Assembly (NCBI GenBank): GCA_900317955.1
Contig: ONIP01000018.1
Location: 1-43,250 of the forward strand
Source of the DNA: an uncultured Bacteroidales bacterium
GTDB lineage: Bacteria > Bacteroidota > Bacteroidia > Bacteroidales > P3
Reading direction: 5' to 3'
Length of the DNA: 43,250 nt
Part shown: in pieces, positions 7,623-16,045 of the stretch
How positions within the stretch are numbered: the stretch's first letter is position 1
Layout of the letters: every line of letters begins with the position of its first letter
Position numbers and translations under genes: made by a program
The notes under the pieces: generated by a model
Database searches by the model: none
Told to the model about the DNA's origin: nothing
The model's input: the letters and a program-made list of their open reading frames with translations, nothing else

Positions 7623-7815
7623 GATTTCAGAAGGAAATCACGAAGCGTTATGCTCGTTCTGTGTATGGGAACGTAGGAAACTTCCATCGAAAAGCAGAAT
7701 CTGTGTAATGGCTTACGCTGTATAGCGTGGGCTTTCTGCATCTTCTCTTTTCAAGGTAATTCCTACGACCTCCATACAAGAAGGGTGTACGGCACCACGC
7801 TTCTTTTATGTTTAA
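7623..7815 (+). ncRNA. Highly structured ~190-nt RNA, candidate 6S RNA (ssrS-like)
   Basis: No protein frame fits, but the sequence folds as one long interrupted rod. Helices: 7642-7648/7797-7803, 7657-7660/7779-7782, 7662-7668/7772-7778, 7672-7679/7760-7767, then a large open bubble (about 7680-7693 and 7740-7759), and an apical arm 7694-7699/7734-7739 plus 7711-7719/7724-7732 with a GTAT loop. A small side hairpin (7784-7787/7793-7796) sits in the 3' internal loop. A closing rod, a large central bubble and a terminal arm at ~190 nt is the layout of 6S RNA, which binds the RNA polymerase holoenzyme; the Bacteroidales-1 RNA class is the closest named group I can think of. The fold is directly visible; the 6S identity is inferred. 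The 3' end is uncertain because no classical terminator is seen after CTTCTTTTATGTTT. Confidence 0.6.
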
Positions 7816-7876
7816 TGCTCAACGGGGTGCGGGAGAGTGGTAGAAGTTGTGCCCGACACAAAAAAGGGTTTACATA

Positions 7877-8554
7877 ATGGCAATTTACGTTAAATGCTCT
7901 TCTTGCGGTGAATTATATAATGAATTAATCCATGATAGATGTCCAAATTGTGGTAGTGAATTGTCAGATGTTATACCATCTGAGTTAAGGCGATATAATG
8001 ATAATGATTTATCCGAAAGCATAAAGACTGATTCAACTATCACCCAAAATGAAACAAATGATGAGACCAATTCTCAACAATCATTCAATGAAATACCAGA
8101 GTTTTATTCAGATGTTTATAATCTCATCTTTAAGAAGGATAAAAAAAATTGGAAATTACTACTGGTTATGATTGCTGAATTATTAATCGGTTTTGCGTTT
8201 ACTTATGTTGGTTACATATTAATTGCACATAATACACTTCATCGAGGTTCTACAGCTGGAGTATTTGCATCTTTGATAGGAATAGTTGCACTAATGCATT
8301 CTTTTCATTCAATAATAAAATATTCAATTCTTTCTATAATTAGGAAAAATAAAGACCAAAAGACAGAACAAAGGACAAGCATAGTGCTGTTTATAACAGA
8401 GTTAGTATTAGGACTTATTATTATCATAATAATAGCATTTACAGGAATAGATGATGTTTTTGTGGTATTGGGCTTAGGACTTGTTATCGGTGCTATTTTG
8501 TCTTTTGTCAAATACTTAACTCGTAATCGAGTAAAAAGGAAAATTAAAGAATAA
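7877..8554 (+). CDS. Zinc-ribbon membrane protein, 225 aa
   Basis: The ATG at 7877 (MAIYVKCSSC) is preferred over a GTG at 7847. The N-terminus is a zinc ribbon with CSSC (about residues 7-10) and CPNC (about 24-27), then a polar linker rich in Asn, Glu and Thr. About four membrane segments follow (starting near LLLVMIAELLIGF, GVFASLIGIVAL, IVLFITELVLGLI and VFVVLGLGLVIGAIL), ending in a basic tail. The function is unknown; such fusions are common orphan genes in gut Bacteroidota. It is AT-rich compared with the housekeeping genes and follows the structured RNA, but has no obvious promoter of its own. Confidence 0.7.
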   Translation: MAIYVKCSSCGELYNELIHDRCPNCGSELSDVIPSELRRYNDNDLSESIKTDSTITQNETNDETNSQQSFNEIPEFYSDVYNLIFKKDKKNWKLLLVMIAELLIGFAFTYVGYILIAHNTLHRGSTAGVFASLIGIVALMHSFHSIIKYSILSIIRKNKDQKTEQRTSIVLFITELVLGLIIIIIIAFTGIDDVFVVLGLGLVIGAILSFVKYLTRNRVKRKIKE

Positions 8555-8581
8555 GAAAATAAATCATCACCCCGGGATCTT

Positions 8582-8611
8582 CATACCTCCGGGATGTTTA
8601 TGAGAGGTATG
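8582..8611 (+). terminator. Hairpin after the zinc-ribbon gene
   Basis: CATACCTC (8582-8589) pairs with GAGGTATG (8604-8611), 28 bp past the stop. The T run after it is weak. A competing pair, CCCGG with CCGGG, overlaps its left arm. Confidence 0.4.
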
Positions 8612-8625
8612 AGGTCTGTTTGTTA

Positions 8626-8832
8626 CGGATTTGAAATCCGCGACAGAAATCAATGAAAGAGGCTTACAACAGTATTGTATGCAAGACCCCCGTTGTGGCG
8701 GATTTGTAATCCGCCACTTCTTTTTATCAGGATTTGCAATCTGTAAATACTGGCAATTAAACTGATAAGTAATACTTCGGATTGCAAATCCTTATATTAA
8801 ATTGCGTCGGATTGCTAATCCGCCGCAACGGG
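8626..8832. repeat. REP-like palindrome cluster with a 144-bp inverted-repeat element
   Basis: Five related palindromes of the form CGGATT-N-AATCCG occur at 8626-8640, 8696-8716, about 8729-8743, 8778-8791 and 8808-8822. The outer boundaries form an inverted repeat: CCCGTTGTGGCGGATT (8689-8704) matches the complement of 8817-8832 at 15 of 16 bases. A decayed copy of the downstream terminator arm (AAAGAGGCTT) lies just to the left. The 8555-8890 gap holds no gene. The layout is that of a REP/BIME or MITE-like element, without a transposase here. Confidence 0.7.
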
Positions 8833-8842
8833 TATGATAACA

Positions 8843-8880
8843 AAGAGGCTTGCATTGACAGATGCAAGCCTCTTCTTTTT
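8843..8880 (+). terminator. Strong Rho-independent terminator
   Basis: A perfect 13-bp stem (AAGAGGCTTGCAT 8843-8855 with 8862-8874) has a 6-nt loop and is followed by CTTTTTT. It separates the converging zinc-ribbon and ParE-type genes and may work in both directions. Confidence 0.85.
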
Positions 8881-8890
8881 TACCAATGTG

Positions 8891-9220
8891 CTACTTAGTG
8901 TTTGTCTCCCGACTACTTAATAGGGCTTCCAAAACTGCAGGGTCGCGACGTATGTCGAAGATGGCAACAATGAGTATGCAATCCGTTGTGATGGTGTAGA
9001 CGATGCGGTCGTGGCGCGTGTTTATTGCACGGTACTGACGACGTGCATTTTTGTATTCGTTGCAGCGACGGCCCAATTCAGGGAAGTCAGATAACCGTTG
9101 TGTTTCTTCAACGACGCTGGCAACCGCACGTTCCGCAGTGTCACGCCCAAATGTCAACGCCACTCGGCGTGCTATTTCCCGCAGGTCATCCTCTGCAGCT
9201 GTGAGCCACTCTACTCTCAT
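8891..9220 (-). CDS. ParE/RelE-type toxin
   Basis: 109 residues matching the RelE/ParE superfamily. The N-terminal RVEWLTAAEDDLREIARRVALTFG is the typical strand plus helical hairpin, followed by RLSDFPELGRR and the C-terminal RQYRAINTRHDRIVYTITTDCILIVAIFDIRRDP strands. The FDIRRDP ending is common in ParE gyrase-poisoning toxins of Bacteroidota. Its start overlaps the stop of the upstream small gene by 4 bp (ATGA), so the two are translationally coupled. Confidence 0.85.
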   Translation of the reverse strand: MRVEWLTAAEDDLREIARRVALTFGRDTAERAVASVVEETQRLSDFPELGRRCNEYKNARRQYRAINTRHDRIVYTITTDCILIVAIFDIRRDPAVLEALLSSRETNTK

Positions 9221-9429
9221 ATCGAAGCCATTACGCGATTGTATATTTCCGACTGAGGGACGGTACTCATCTCGCCTTGCTCGTAAGCGTCCATACGTCG
9301 CTCTATTTCGTACAGTTCGCGGTCTGTGACGGTCTCGGTCTGCTTAAACAGGCCTGACTTTAGCAGTTCGCTCAACATACGTTGCGCAAGAGCATTGTCT
9401 TGGTCGTAGGTTAGGGATATTGTGCACAT
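9217..9429 (-). CDS. Antitoxin partner of the ParE-type toxin, 70 aa
   Basis: 70 residues from the ATG at 9429. The frame runs further upstream into the gcvT antisense region, which is rejected as coding. An N-terminal strand (MCTISLTYDQD) and a helix (ALAQRMLSELLKSGLF) suggest a small DNA-binding/dimer domain. The acidic C-terminal helix (DRELYEIERRMDAYEQGE) and the STVPQSE tail are typical of antitoxins that wrap ParE/RelE toxins in Bacteroidota. The 4-bp overlap with the toxin gene supports the pairing. The family is not named with certainty. Confidence 0.7.
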   Translation of the reverse strand: MCTISLTYDQDNALAQRMLSELLKSGLFKQTETVTDRELYEIERRMDAYEQGEMSTVPQSEIYNRVMASI

Positions 9430-9464
9430 AGGTTTATTGTATTTAGTTTTTCGATTCGCTATTG

Positions 9465-9485
9465 GAAAGAGCCTGTGGCTCTTTC
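9465..9485 (-). terminator. Hairpin just past the gcvT stop
   Basis: A 9-bp perfect stem (GAAAGAGCC 9465-9473 with 9477-9485) has a 3-nt loop and starts 2 bp after the gcvT stop. There is no long T run beyond the stem, so termination strength is uncertain. Confidence 0.5.
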
Positions 9486-9487
9486 GT

Positions 9488-10594
9488 TTATCCCTCGTAG
9501 AAGGGCATCTTGACAGTGATGGCCTTGAGGAGTTTCTCGCGGACTTTGATGTAAATCTCGGTGCCTGTCTTGGCATAGGCGGCCTCGATGAGGGCGGTGC
9601 CGATGTTCTTGCCGGTGCTGGGGCTGGGGGAACCACTGCGCACTTCACCAATCTTCTTGCCTTCGGCGTTGCAAACTTCGTAGCCGTTGCGGGCGATACC
9701 ACGGTCGATCATCTCGAAGCCAGCCACTTTGCGTTTGAAACCAGCGGCTTTCTGTGCCAGGAGGAGTTCTTTGTTGATAAAGTTATTGTTCTCGGCTTTA
9801 AGCTTGACGATGAATGCCAGAGGAGCCTCGAGGGGGCTCACGGTGTCGTCCATCTCATGTCCGTAGAGGGCGAAGCCTTTCTCAAGACGGAGGGTGTCAC
9901 GGCAACCAAGACCGGCAGGCATGATGCCGAATTCTTTACCAGCCTCGAAGACGGCATTCCACACCTCGATGGCTTTCTCTTTGGGGATGTAGATTTCGCA
10001 TCCGCCAGCTCCAGTGTAACCTGTAGTAGAGAGGATGATGTCGTCGATACCTGCGAAGGTGAGAATCTTAAAGGTGTAGTACTCCATGTCAACGATGTTC
10101 TCCTCGGTCAGTTTCTGCATGGCCTTGAGGGCGTTGGGTCCCTGCACGGCGAGCTGAGCCCACTGCTCGCTCTCGTTAACGAAGTCTTTGCCAAGTTCCA
10201 TGCCCATCTTGTCGGCGATCTGGCTCATCCAATTCCAGTCTTTGTCAATGTTGGCAGCGTTGGGAACCATGAAATACTCGTCGTCATGGACGCGGTAGAC
10301 GAGCATGTCATCAACCACACCACCCTGACCATTGGGGAGGCAGGTATACTGCACTTTACCATCGAAGAGGTCTTCAACGTTGTTGGTGGTAACATACTGC
10401 ATGAAGTGCTTGGCGATAGGGCCTTTGGCGCGGAACTCGCCCATATGGCTGACATCAAAAACGCCTACGTTATTGCGGACATTATTGTGTTCTTCAACAA
10501 GGCCGGTGTACTGGATAGGCATGTTGTAGCCTGCGAATTCGGCCATCTTGGCTCCAAGTGAAATGTGGAGGTCTGTGTAAGGGGTTGTTTTCAT
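9488..10594 (-). CDS. gcvT: Glycine cleavage system T protein (aminomethyltransferase)
   Basis: 368 residues, full length. Begins TTPYTDLHISLGAKMAEFAGYNMPIQY, typical of GcvT, with GVFDVSHMGE, the folate-site VVDDMLVYR and GYTGAGGCEIY all present, and the C-terminal barrel domain with IGEVRSGSPSPSTGKNIG. The enzyme transfers the methylene group from the lipoyl-bound aminomethyl of GcvH to tetrahydrofolate, releasing ammonia. gcvH and gcvP are not in the window, so the system is split, as is usual in this phylum. It has its own -7 box and downstream hairpin, so it looks monocistronic. No glycine riboswitch is visible in the short leader. Confidence 0.97.
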   Translation of the reverse strand: MKTTPYTDLHISLGAKMAEFAGYNMPIQYTGLVEEHNNVRNNVGVFDVSHMGEFRAKGPIAKHFMQYVTTNNVEDLFDGKVQYTCLPNGQGGVVDDMLVYRVHDDEYFMVPNAANIDKDWNWMSQIADKMGMELGKDFVNESEQWAQLAVQGPNALKAMQKLTEENIVDMEYYTFKILTFAGIDDIILSTTGYTGAGGCEIYIPKEKAIEVWNAVFEAGKEFGIMPAGLGCRDTLRLEKGFALYGHEMDDTVSPLEAPLAFIVKLKAENNNFINKELLLAQKAAGFKRKVAGFEMIDRGIARNGYEVCNAEGKKIGEVRSGSPSPSTGKNIGTALIEAAYAKTGTEIYIKVREKLLKAITVKMPFYEG

Positions 10595-10652
10595 TATGTA
10601 AATATTTGATTTATTATTATTTAAATTGAATTTTCACTATACATTGAATTTA

Positions 10653-10660
10653 CAAATATA
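10653..10660 (-). promoter_or_regulatory. -7 box of gcvT
   Basis: On the minus strand TATATTTG matches TAnnTTTG, 58 bp before the gcvT ATG. The surrounding 10595-10740 is AT-rich and shows no other feature. Confidence 0.6.
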
Positions 10661-10761
10661 CGATTTTTTTTTAAATAATTCTTAATTTTTCTCATAAACT
10701 AAAAGAATTGCACCTTAAAACAGTTCGATTCGGGCTCGGCAACCAAATGCCAATCAAATAA

Positions 10762-10799
10762 AAAAAAGAGAGACTGCCATAGAAGCGTCTCTCTTTTTT
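10762..10799 (-). terminator. Terminator of the M6 protease transcript
   Basis: A 13-bp perfect stem (AAAAAAGAGAGAC 10762-10774 with 10787-10799) has a 12-nt loop, with U-rich arms on both strands. It lies 18 bp after the stop of the protease gene. Confidence 0.85.
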
Positions 10800-10817
10800 G
10801 ATCTATGATAACTTAGA

Positions 10818-13664
10818 TTACGGTATGAACAGTTTGACGGGATTATTGCGCCCTATGCGAACAATATATATGCCCTTATGCGGCACGGAGAAAGTGACAC
10901 TCGAACCATGATTACTGTCTATTCCTGCGACTCGACGTCCTAACAGGTCGTAGACATTCACTACTTGTCCTTCCACACCCTGAATGGTGACAGATTGGTG
11001 TTGGGTCATGATAACATAACCACCCTCATCACTTACATCGTCTATTCCCACTGGCGGCCTGAAGAGTGCTATAAAGATAGTGTCCTGAGTAAGAATGGCA
11101 GTTCTGGGATTATCCGTAACGCCATCATACCATGATGCAAAACGGTATCCTGTCTTGGGATATGCTCTTATTACAATCTCCTCGTTCAGATTAAAGAGAC
11201 CTTCGCCAGAAACCCAGCCCATGTCAGGATTCTCGCTAATGACGCAGGCATAGACTTTGTCGCCATTGTCTGGACAACCATTGAAGATGATGTTGTTACG
11301 GTAAGATTGACGTGTCAACGTACCGGAAATAGTGTCCTGCTCTGGTCCTGGATTACTTGAAGCCGATGTAGTGTGGTAAACCAATGTTCTGACTGCCGGG
11401 GTGGAATGAAGATAGAAACGGTCGCCAGCTCTTGAAGGCGTACCAGAATTATCGTCTATGGCAAGAACCAAATTATCCACTCCGTTGTAATAGAATTGGG
11501 AATCAAGCAATATTTCGTTCCAACCTTCAACAAAAACTATATCACCCGTGTATACCTTAGTAAGCTGGCTTAGCGGGAGAGCAGACACGGTGTCGTTGAA
11601 AGACTCTATAGCGGTGTTTGCCATATAAATGGTGCAGTTCTCCTTTGTCAACGCCTTGGAATAGGCATACTCGAACCGGATTGAGCTGATAGTTATTGGC
11701 CCGTTCATTTCACTCGCAAGATAAATCTGCTGGGAATAATTATAGTTTTCGTTATTGGCAAACGGAACACCGAGGCGACTCTCAGAGGTGCCGGGATTGA
11801 TGGTGTCCGACATGGCATTGTTGCAATAGGGTGTAAGGAATTCAACTTCAGAAGAGCTTGAACTGGTGTCGGATTCTGAACCGGTACGATAGATTGATTT
11901 GACATACCACTGATATTGAGTAGCAGGCTCCAATCCGATAATTGTGGTATAAGGAGCACTTGCCATGTGTATACGGTATGGCTCGTTGCTACCTACTCTA
12001 CGATAATAAACACAGTATTCGTCTCCATTTCCTAACCATTTGAGCGAAACCGAATTGGTGGTGACTCGAGTATGAGAAAGCTGAGCAGGTGCTGTCCTGT
12101 TGGTATAATAAAAACTTATGGTAGTACCCGGATTAGTAATATTGGAAATAGAGAATGTACAATCAGGATTACCCTCTGAGGTATAGGGATAGTATTTTGT
12201 CGAAGGTGAGAATTCAGTGCGTTGGCGACGTGGGGTGAAATATGCCTCCCCTATCATTCCGTTCTCATCAGCACTGTTGGAAGAAGGACGGAACAACCAA
12301 ATCTCATCAAAATGTGACGCCCCGTCATATTCAGAATTGCCATTAAAGCGGGTATCAATTCGATAGATAAGCAGACCTTTCCCTGGCAATTGGGATTCGT
12401 TGGGATTGTCAGTGTTACGATACTCCACTACATAATATTGGTCAGGTTCCGAACTGGGGAAACGGTAGGCTATATTGTCAGGGAAGGTGTCACCTACCGA
12501 ATGAAGTGTATAAGTGCCGGGAGTAGTAATGAGTGGTATACTGTCTATCCAATTGCCATACTTATATTTCATGTAGGCACTCATGTGCTGCGGAGGACGG
12601 GAGTTGGTGGCCATAAGATCCCACTGCCCAACAGGCGAGATGTCAGTACGGGTATTGTACCGATAAAGGTCGGGGGCTCCGAGCGAATGGAACATTTCGT
12701 GGCAGAAGGTGCTGGTACCGAAATACTGATTGCCGGATCCTTCAAGAGCAAAATTGAATGTACTCACTTGCTTCCCATTTATACGTACATCATGGCCATA
12801 CAGGTTCCATTTATGCGGCCAAAGAAGGTCGCTCCAACCAGCCGCAGGCCCTTTCACTACAAAGTTTACATTGTCTATATAGCCATCATTGTCACAGTCA
12901 AGATTATAATCTGTCGGAACAGGGAAGGAATCATTGATATAGTTAACTGCACCTACCAAAAGTTCAAACTCACGGTTGCGACGGTCGCTATAACTGGTAT
13001 ATCCAATTGTATTAACCTCTGTGTATGGCATATAATAATCCCTTGGGTGTGGCGACTGATAAGAAAGAATTCTATCACCGCTTGGCTCTGGAGCATAATA
13101 GGTACGGACAAAAATCTTATTATACGATGCCGACTTAAAGTAGTTATACACCGACACATTGCCAGCAGTCGAATCGCTGAACATTCTATTTACATCCGAT
13201 AAGGGACGCGAATAAGCTGTATCGTCAGCAAAACGGACAAAGATGACAAGGTTACAAAAATCACCGTGGTTCCGTCCAGAGGTCTTTGCAACGGGTATGC
13301 GATACTGCGGAGGGATTTCCCATTCCCTGCGGCGGGCTTCCCATTCCTCGCGTGTAATGGTCAAACCTGGCGTAATCCCCAACGTGGCAGGGTTAATTGT
13401 TCCTACGGGATGGCTCGAAGGCTGAATGCCACCATTAGCATTGGGCTCGGCATAAACCCACCACCCCGAAAGTGCCAAGACTATTGTATAGCCGTCGGCA
13501 TCATGATAGCGATGATAGCACTCATCGCCAGTTACAAAGAAATGCAGAGTATCCCCATTGGGCTGAATCTGCATAACCGGCATTTTTTCTACATAGACTG
13601 CTTCTGCCTCAAGACAACATAGCGTCATGGCAAGGAGAAGAATCGATTTAATTATTTTTTTCAT
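10818..13664 (-). CDS. Secreted M6-family metalloprotease with type IX secretion sorting domain
   Basis: 948 residues with a signal peptide (about 1-22). The protease domain carries the zinc motif HEMFHSLGAPD (H322, E323, H326), as in immune inhibitor A/M6 peptidases. A fibronectin III-like domain follows (from about APAQLSHTRVTTNSVSLKW), then a jelly-roll-like region and an InlB B-repeat-like segment (GYRFASWYDGVTDNPRT). The last ~75 residues (VVNVYDLLGRRVAG through KGIYIVRIGRNNPVKLFIP) are a Por/type A sorting domain. It is probably exported through the type IX system and released or surface-bound to degrade proteins. It is the last gene of the MATE-side minus-strand run. Confidence 0.9.
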   Translation of the reverse strand: MKKIIKSILLLAMTLCCLEAEAVYVEKMPVMQIQPNGDTLHFFVTGDECYHRYHDADGYTIVLALSGWWVYAEPNANGGIQPSSHPVGTINPATLGITPGLTITREEWEARRREWEIPPQYRIPVAKTSGRNHGDFCNLVIFVRFADDTAYSRPLSDVNRMFSDSTAGNVSVYNYFKSASYNKIFVRTYYAPEPSGDRILSYQSPHPRDYYMPYTEVNTIGYTSYSDRRNREFELLVGAVNYINDSFPVPTDYNLDCDNDGYIDNVNFVVKGPAAGWSDLLWPHKWNLYGHDVRINGKQVSTFNFALEGSGNQYFGTSTFCHEMFHSLGAPDLYRYNTRTDISPVGQWDLMATNSRPPQHMSAYMKYKYGNWIDSIPLITTPGTYTLHSVGDTFPDNIAYRFPSSEPDQYYVVEYRNTDNPNESQLPGKGLLIYRIDTRFNGNSEYDGASHFDEIWLFRPSSNSADENGMIGEAYFTPRRQRTEFSPSTKYYPYTSEGNPDCTFSISNITNPGTTISFYYTNRTAPAQLSHTRVTTNSVSLKWLGNGDEYCVYYRRVGSNEPYRIHMASAPYTTIIGLEPATQYQWYVKSIYRTGSESDTSSSSSEVEFLTPYCNNAMSDTINPGTSESRLGVPFANNENYNYSQQIYLASEMNGPITISSIRFEYAYSKALTKENCTIYMANTAIESFNDTVSALPLSQLTKVYTGDIVFVEGWNEILLDSQFYYNGVDNLVLAIDDNSGTPSRAGDRFYLHSTPAVRTLVYHTTSASSNPGPEQDTISGTLTRQSYRNNIIFNGCPDNGDKVYACVISENPDMGWVSGEGLFNLNEEIVIRAYPKTGYRFASWYDGVTDNPRTAILTQDTIFIALFRPPVGIDDVSDEGGYVIMTQHQSVTIQGVEGQVVNVYDLLGRRVAGIDSNHGSSVTFSVPHKGIYIVRIGRNNPVKLFIP

Positions 13665-13722
13665 TGTTTTTTATTGTGCGAAGAATCCTCCGCTGATATT
13701 AATTATTATTGCCCTGAATACT

Positions 13723-15099
13723 TCAAGTGCCTACAACACTTTCAGCATCAGAAGTGATTTGATTATAAATAGATTTTTTTAAGAACAGAGCCTGCATTAG
13801 CCCTCTTAGCAAGAGATACACCATGAACGATGCCCATAGAATGTTGTTCCACATCCGGCCATGGTCTTCAACACCGCCGAGAAACAGGCTTTTACCTAAA
13901 TAATAAACAATAAAGAAGAAAGCAGTCGCAACAACCATACTGCCCAGCATGGTGCGTGAGGCTGTTGCTCCAACGTATATTCCGTCAAAAAGAAATGCTG
14001 CAAACCCGCACACTGGAATGGTAAGAATCCAAAACAGATAATCCTTTGCACCCTCTATTATTTCGGGCTTGTCGCTGAAAATACGCAAACCCCACTCTCC
14101 TCCAAAGGCGTAAAGAACTGTAAAAATGGTGGTTATCAACACACCCCACGCCATCAACAACCTTACTGTCAGTTTCAGATTACGCAAGTCTCTTGCACCG
14201 ATATATCTTCCCACCAACGACTCGCCAGCATAAGCAAAACCGTCCATTATGTAGCTGAACAAAGTAAAGAACTGCATCAGCAACGCATCAATTGCCAACA
14301 CTTCAGCACTGATTCTGCCACTGGCTGCGGTTATGAATGTAAACACTGTTGCCAGACACACCGTTCGAAGGAAAATATCTCCATTTACCTTGAAAAAACG
14401 TCTTAACTCATCCCAATGCAGCGACTCCTTCAACAGGGGCATCAACCGCATCGAAATAGTAACCTGCGGCTTTATCTTCCGCAACTCTCTTCTCAAGAGA
14501 AACAATCCCACTGCCAGTCCGCTATATTGGGCTATAACTGTGCCTAATGCAACCCCGCCTATTCCCCAATGGAACACAATCACAAAAAGCAGGCTACATA
14601 TTATATTTACACAATTCAGAAATATAGCAATCCACATGGGCAAACGCGAATTCTGCATCCCTATAAACCACCCTTTCACTGCATAAAGCCCCAAAGTGGC
14701 GGGTGCAGCCCATATCCTGACAAAGAAGTATACCAGAGCCAGCCTTATCACTTCGGGAGTACTCTTAAAAATCTGGAGTGAAAGCCAACTCAATGGTCTC
14801 TGCAACACCAACAACAGCAATGCAACAAAGGCCGCTATGGATAGTGCTCGCACCACTATTCTCACGGCTTCATCCATGTTTTTTGCTCCGTAGGCCTGGG
14901 CTGTGAATCCACTCGTACCCATCCGAAGAAAACCAAAATTCCAATATATCAAATTGAATATCTGGCCACCTATGGCTATGGCACCGATGTGACTGGCACT
15001 CAGTCTGCCCACAATAGCCATATCAACCATGCCTAACAACGGCACCGTTATGTTGGTTATTATATTGGGCAACGCCAATCCTAAAATGCGTCGGTTCAT
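13723..15099 (-). CDS. MATE-family multidrug/cation antiporter
   Basis: 458 residues with about 12 membrane segments and the two-fold MATE layout. N-terminal ILGLALPNIITNITVPLLGMVDMAIVGRLS is the typical first helix with its conserved Pro and Asp; GTSGFTAQAYGAKN and the second-half GESLVGRYIGARD are the paired family motifs. It exports drugs or metabolites against Na+ or H+; the substrate is unknown. It lies 31 bp downstream of the Omp28 gene on the same strand and may be read with it. Complete, no anomalies. Confidence 0.92.
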   Translation of the reverse strand: MNRRILGLALPNIITNITVPLLGMVDMAIVGRLSASHIGAIAIGGQIFNLIYWNFGFLRMGTSGFTAQAYGAKNMDEAVRIVVRALSIAAFVALLLLVLQRPLSWLSLQIFKSTPEVIRLALVYFFVRIWAAPATLGLYAVKGWFIGMQNSRLPMWIAIFLNCVNIICSLLFVIVFHWGIGGVALGTVIAQYSGLAVGLFLLRRELRKIKPQVTISMRLMPLLKESLHWDELRRFFKVNGDIFLRTVCLATVFTFITAASGRISAEVLAIDALLMQFFTLFSYIMDGFAYAGESLVGRYIGARDLRNLKLTVRLLMAWGVLITTIFTVLYAFGGEWGLRIFSDKPEIIEGAKDYLFWILTIPVCGFAAFLFDGIYVGATASRTMLGSMVVATAFFFIVYYLGKSLFLGGVEDHGRMWNNILWASFMVYLLLRGLMQALFLKKSIYNQITSDAESVVGT

Positions 15100-15130
15100 A
15101 GCTGCTGGTATCTATGGCTGCTTTTCTCTT

Positions 15131-15955
15131 TTATAGATTGCACTGGGCAACGTTAAGAATCTCACGAGTTGCTTTGTTCGACACAAAGGCTACCATATGG
15201 CAGTTCTCCTTTACGCTTCCTTCAGGAATAGTAACATAGAAACGGATAAAATATTTCTTTCCTGCTTCTTTTGAAACTTCAATGGGCAAACCCCATACAT
15301 CAGTATATACCATGCGTAGCACATGGTTCTGGGCATAGTTCTCAATATCGTCTCCGCCTACACGACTCTGTGTGGTAAGGATATTGTCCTCGGTAAGTAA
15401 CAACGTAAGCGTCAAATCTTCGTTAACAGTCTGTTCAAATCCAACATGGATGTCTGCTATCGGTATTAACTTATCGCCGCTATTTTCAATATCCATCACT
15501 ACTTTAGGCGATTGCGATATAACCGCTTCGATTTTGTCATCAACACCTGCCAGTGGGTTGAACAATTCACCCCTATTCACCATTGCTGCAGGGAGTCCAG
15601 CAGATGTTCCAACAAAATGCTCATACCATACAGTACCCGACTCGGTTCTCAAATCCGGATCACTTCCCAAAGGACGTCCGAAATTACCAGAATGTATGGC
15701 AACTGCTACCAATTTGTCTCCATAACGCTCTGAAGAGGCATGTATTACATTGTCCGCCTCGGGGCAGTTCACACAACGCACACCTGTATATTTCTCAACC
15801 ATGGCGCGCTGATCCTTGGATATGTTCTTGTTGCTGACAAACCATTCTCCAGTCTGCCCGCTGGGCACCAGGTAACGGTCTTTATCTATCTTGTCACACG
15901 ACGCCATTGTAACCATCATGGCACCAAGCAACGTATACAGAAAATATCTTTTCAT
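15131..15955 (-). CDS. Omp28-related outer membrane lipoprotein with thioredoxin-like motif
   Basis: 274 residues from MKRYFLY at 15955; an upstream ATG at 15973 would precede the signal peptide with a charged extension. The lipobox is VTMASC. KYTGVRCVNCPEADNVI contains a CxxC in a thioredoxin-like setting, followed by LVAVAIHSGNFG, all typical of the Omp28 family, first described in Porphyromonas gingivalis. In this phylum it is often found with DUF6029 and TlpA-like proteins, as here (16046-18352), suggesting a shared envelope thiol-redox or export role. That joint role is inferred. Confidence 0.85.
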   Translation of the reverse strand: MKRYFLYTLLGAMMVTMASCDKIDKDRYLVPSGQTGEWFVSNKNISKDQRAMVEKYTGVRCVNCPEADNVIHASSERYGDKLVAVAIHSGNFGRPLGSDPDLRTESGTVWYEHFVGTSAGLPAAMVNRGELFNPLAGVDDKIEAVISQSPKVVMDIENSGDKLIPIADIHVGFEQTVNEDLTLTLLLTEDNILTTQSRVGGDDIENYAQNHVLRMVYTDVWGLPIEVSKEAGKKYFIRFYVTIPEGSVKENCHMVAFVSNKATREILNVAQCNL

Positions 15956-16045
15956 GTTCTTTATTTTTATCATTTTGCAAGACAGTTTTTCTATGAAACT
16001 ATTATATCTTTCATCAAAACTGTCTCATCATTGTTTTTTCACTTA

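Noticed and set aside
7517..7741. N-terminal extension of higB to a start at 7741
   Set aside because: It would pass through the higB promoter and the antisense of the structured RNA; the HigB domain begins at 7516.
9422..10561. 379-residue plus-strand frame antisense to gcvT
   Set aside because: gcvT on the other strand is complete and certain; the antisense text lacks any family signal.
10595..10660. Glycine riboswitch before gcvT
   Set aside because: The leader is only about 50 nt, AT-rich, and has no aptamer-like helices.
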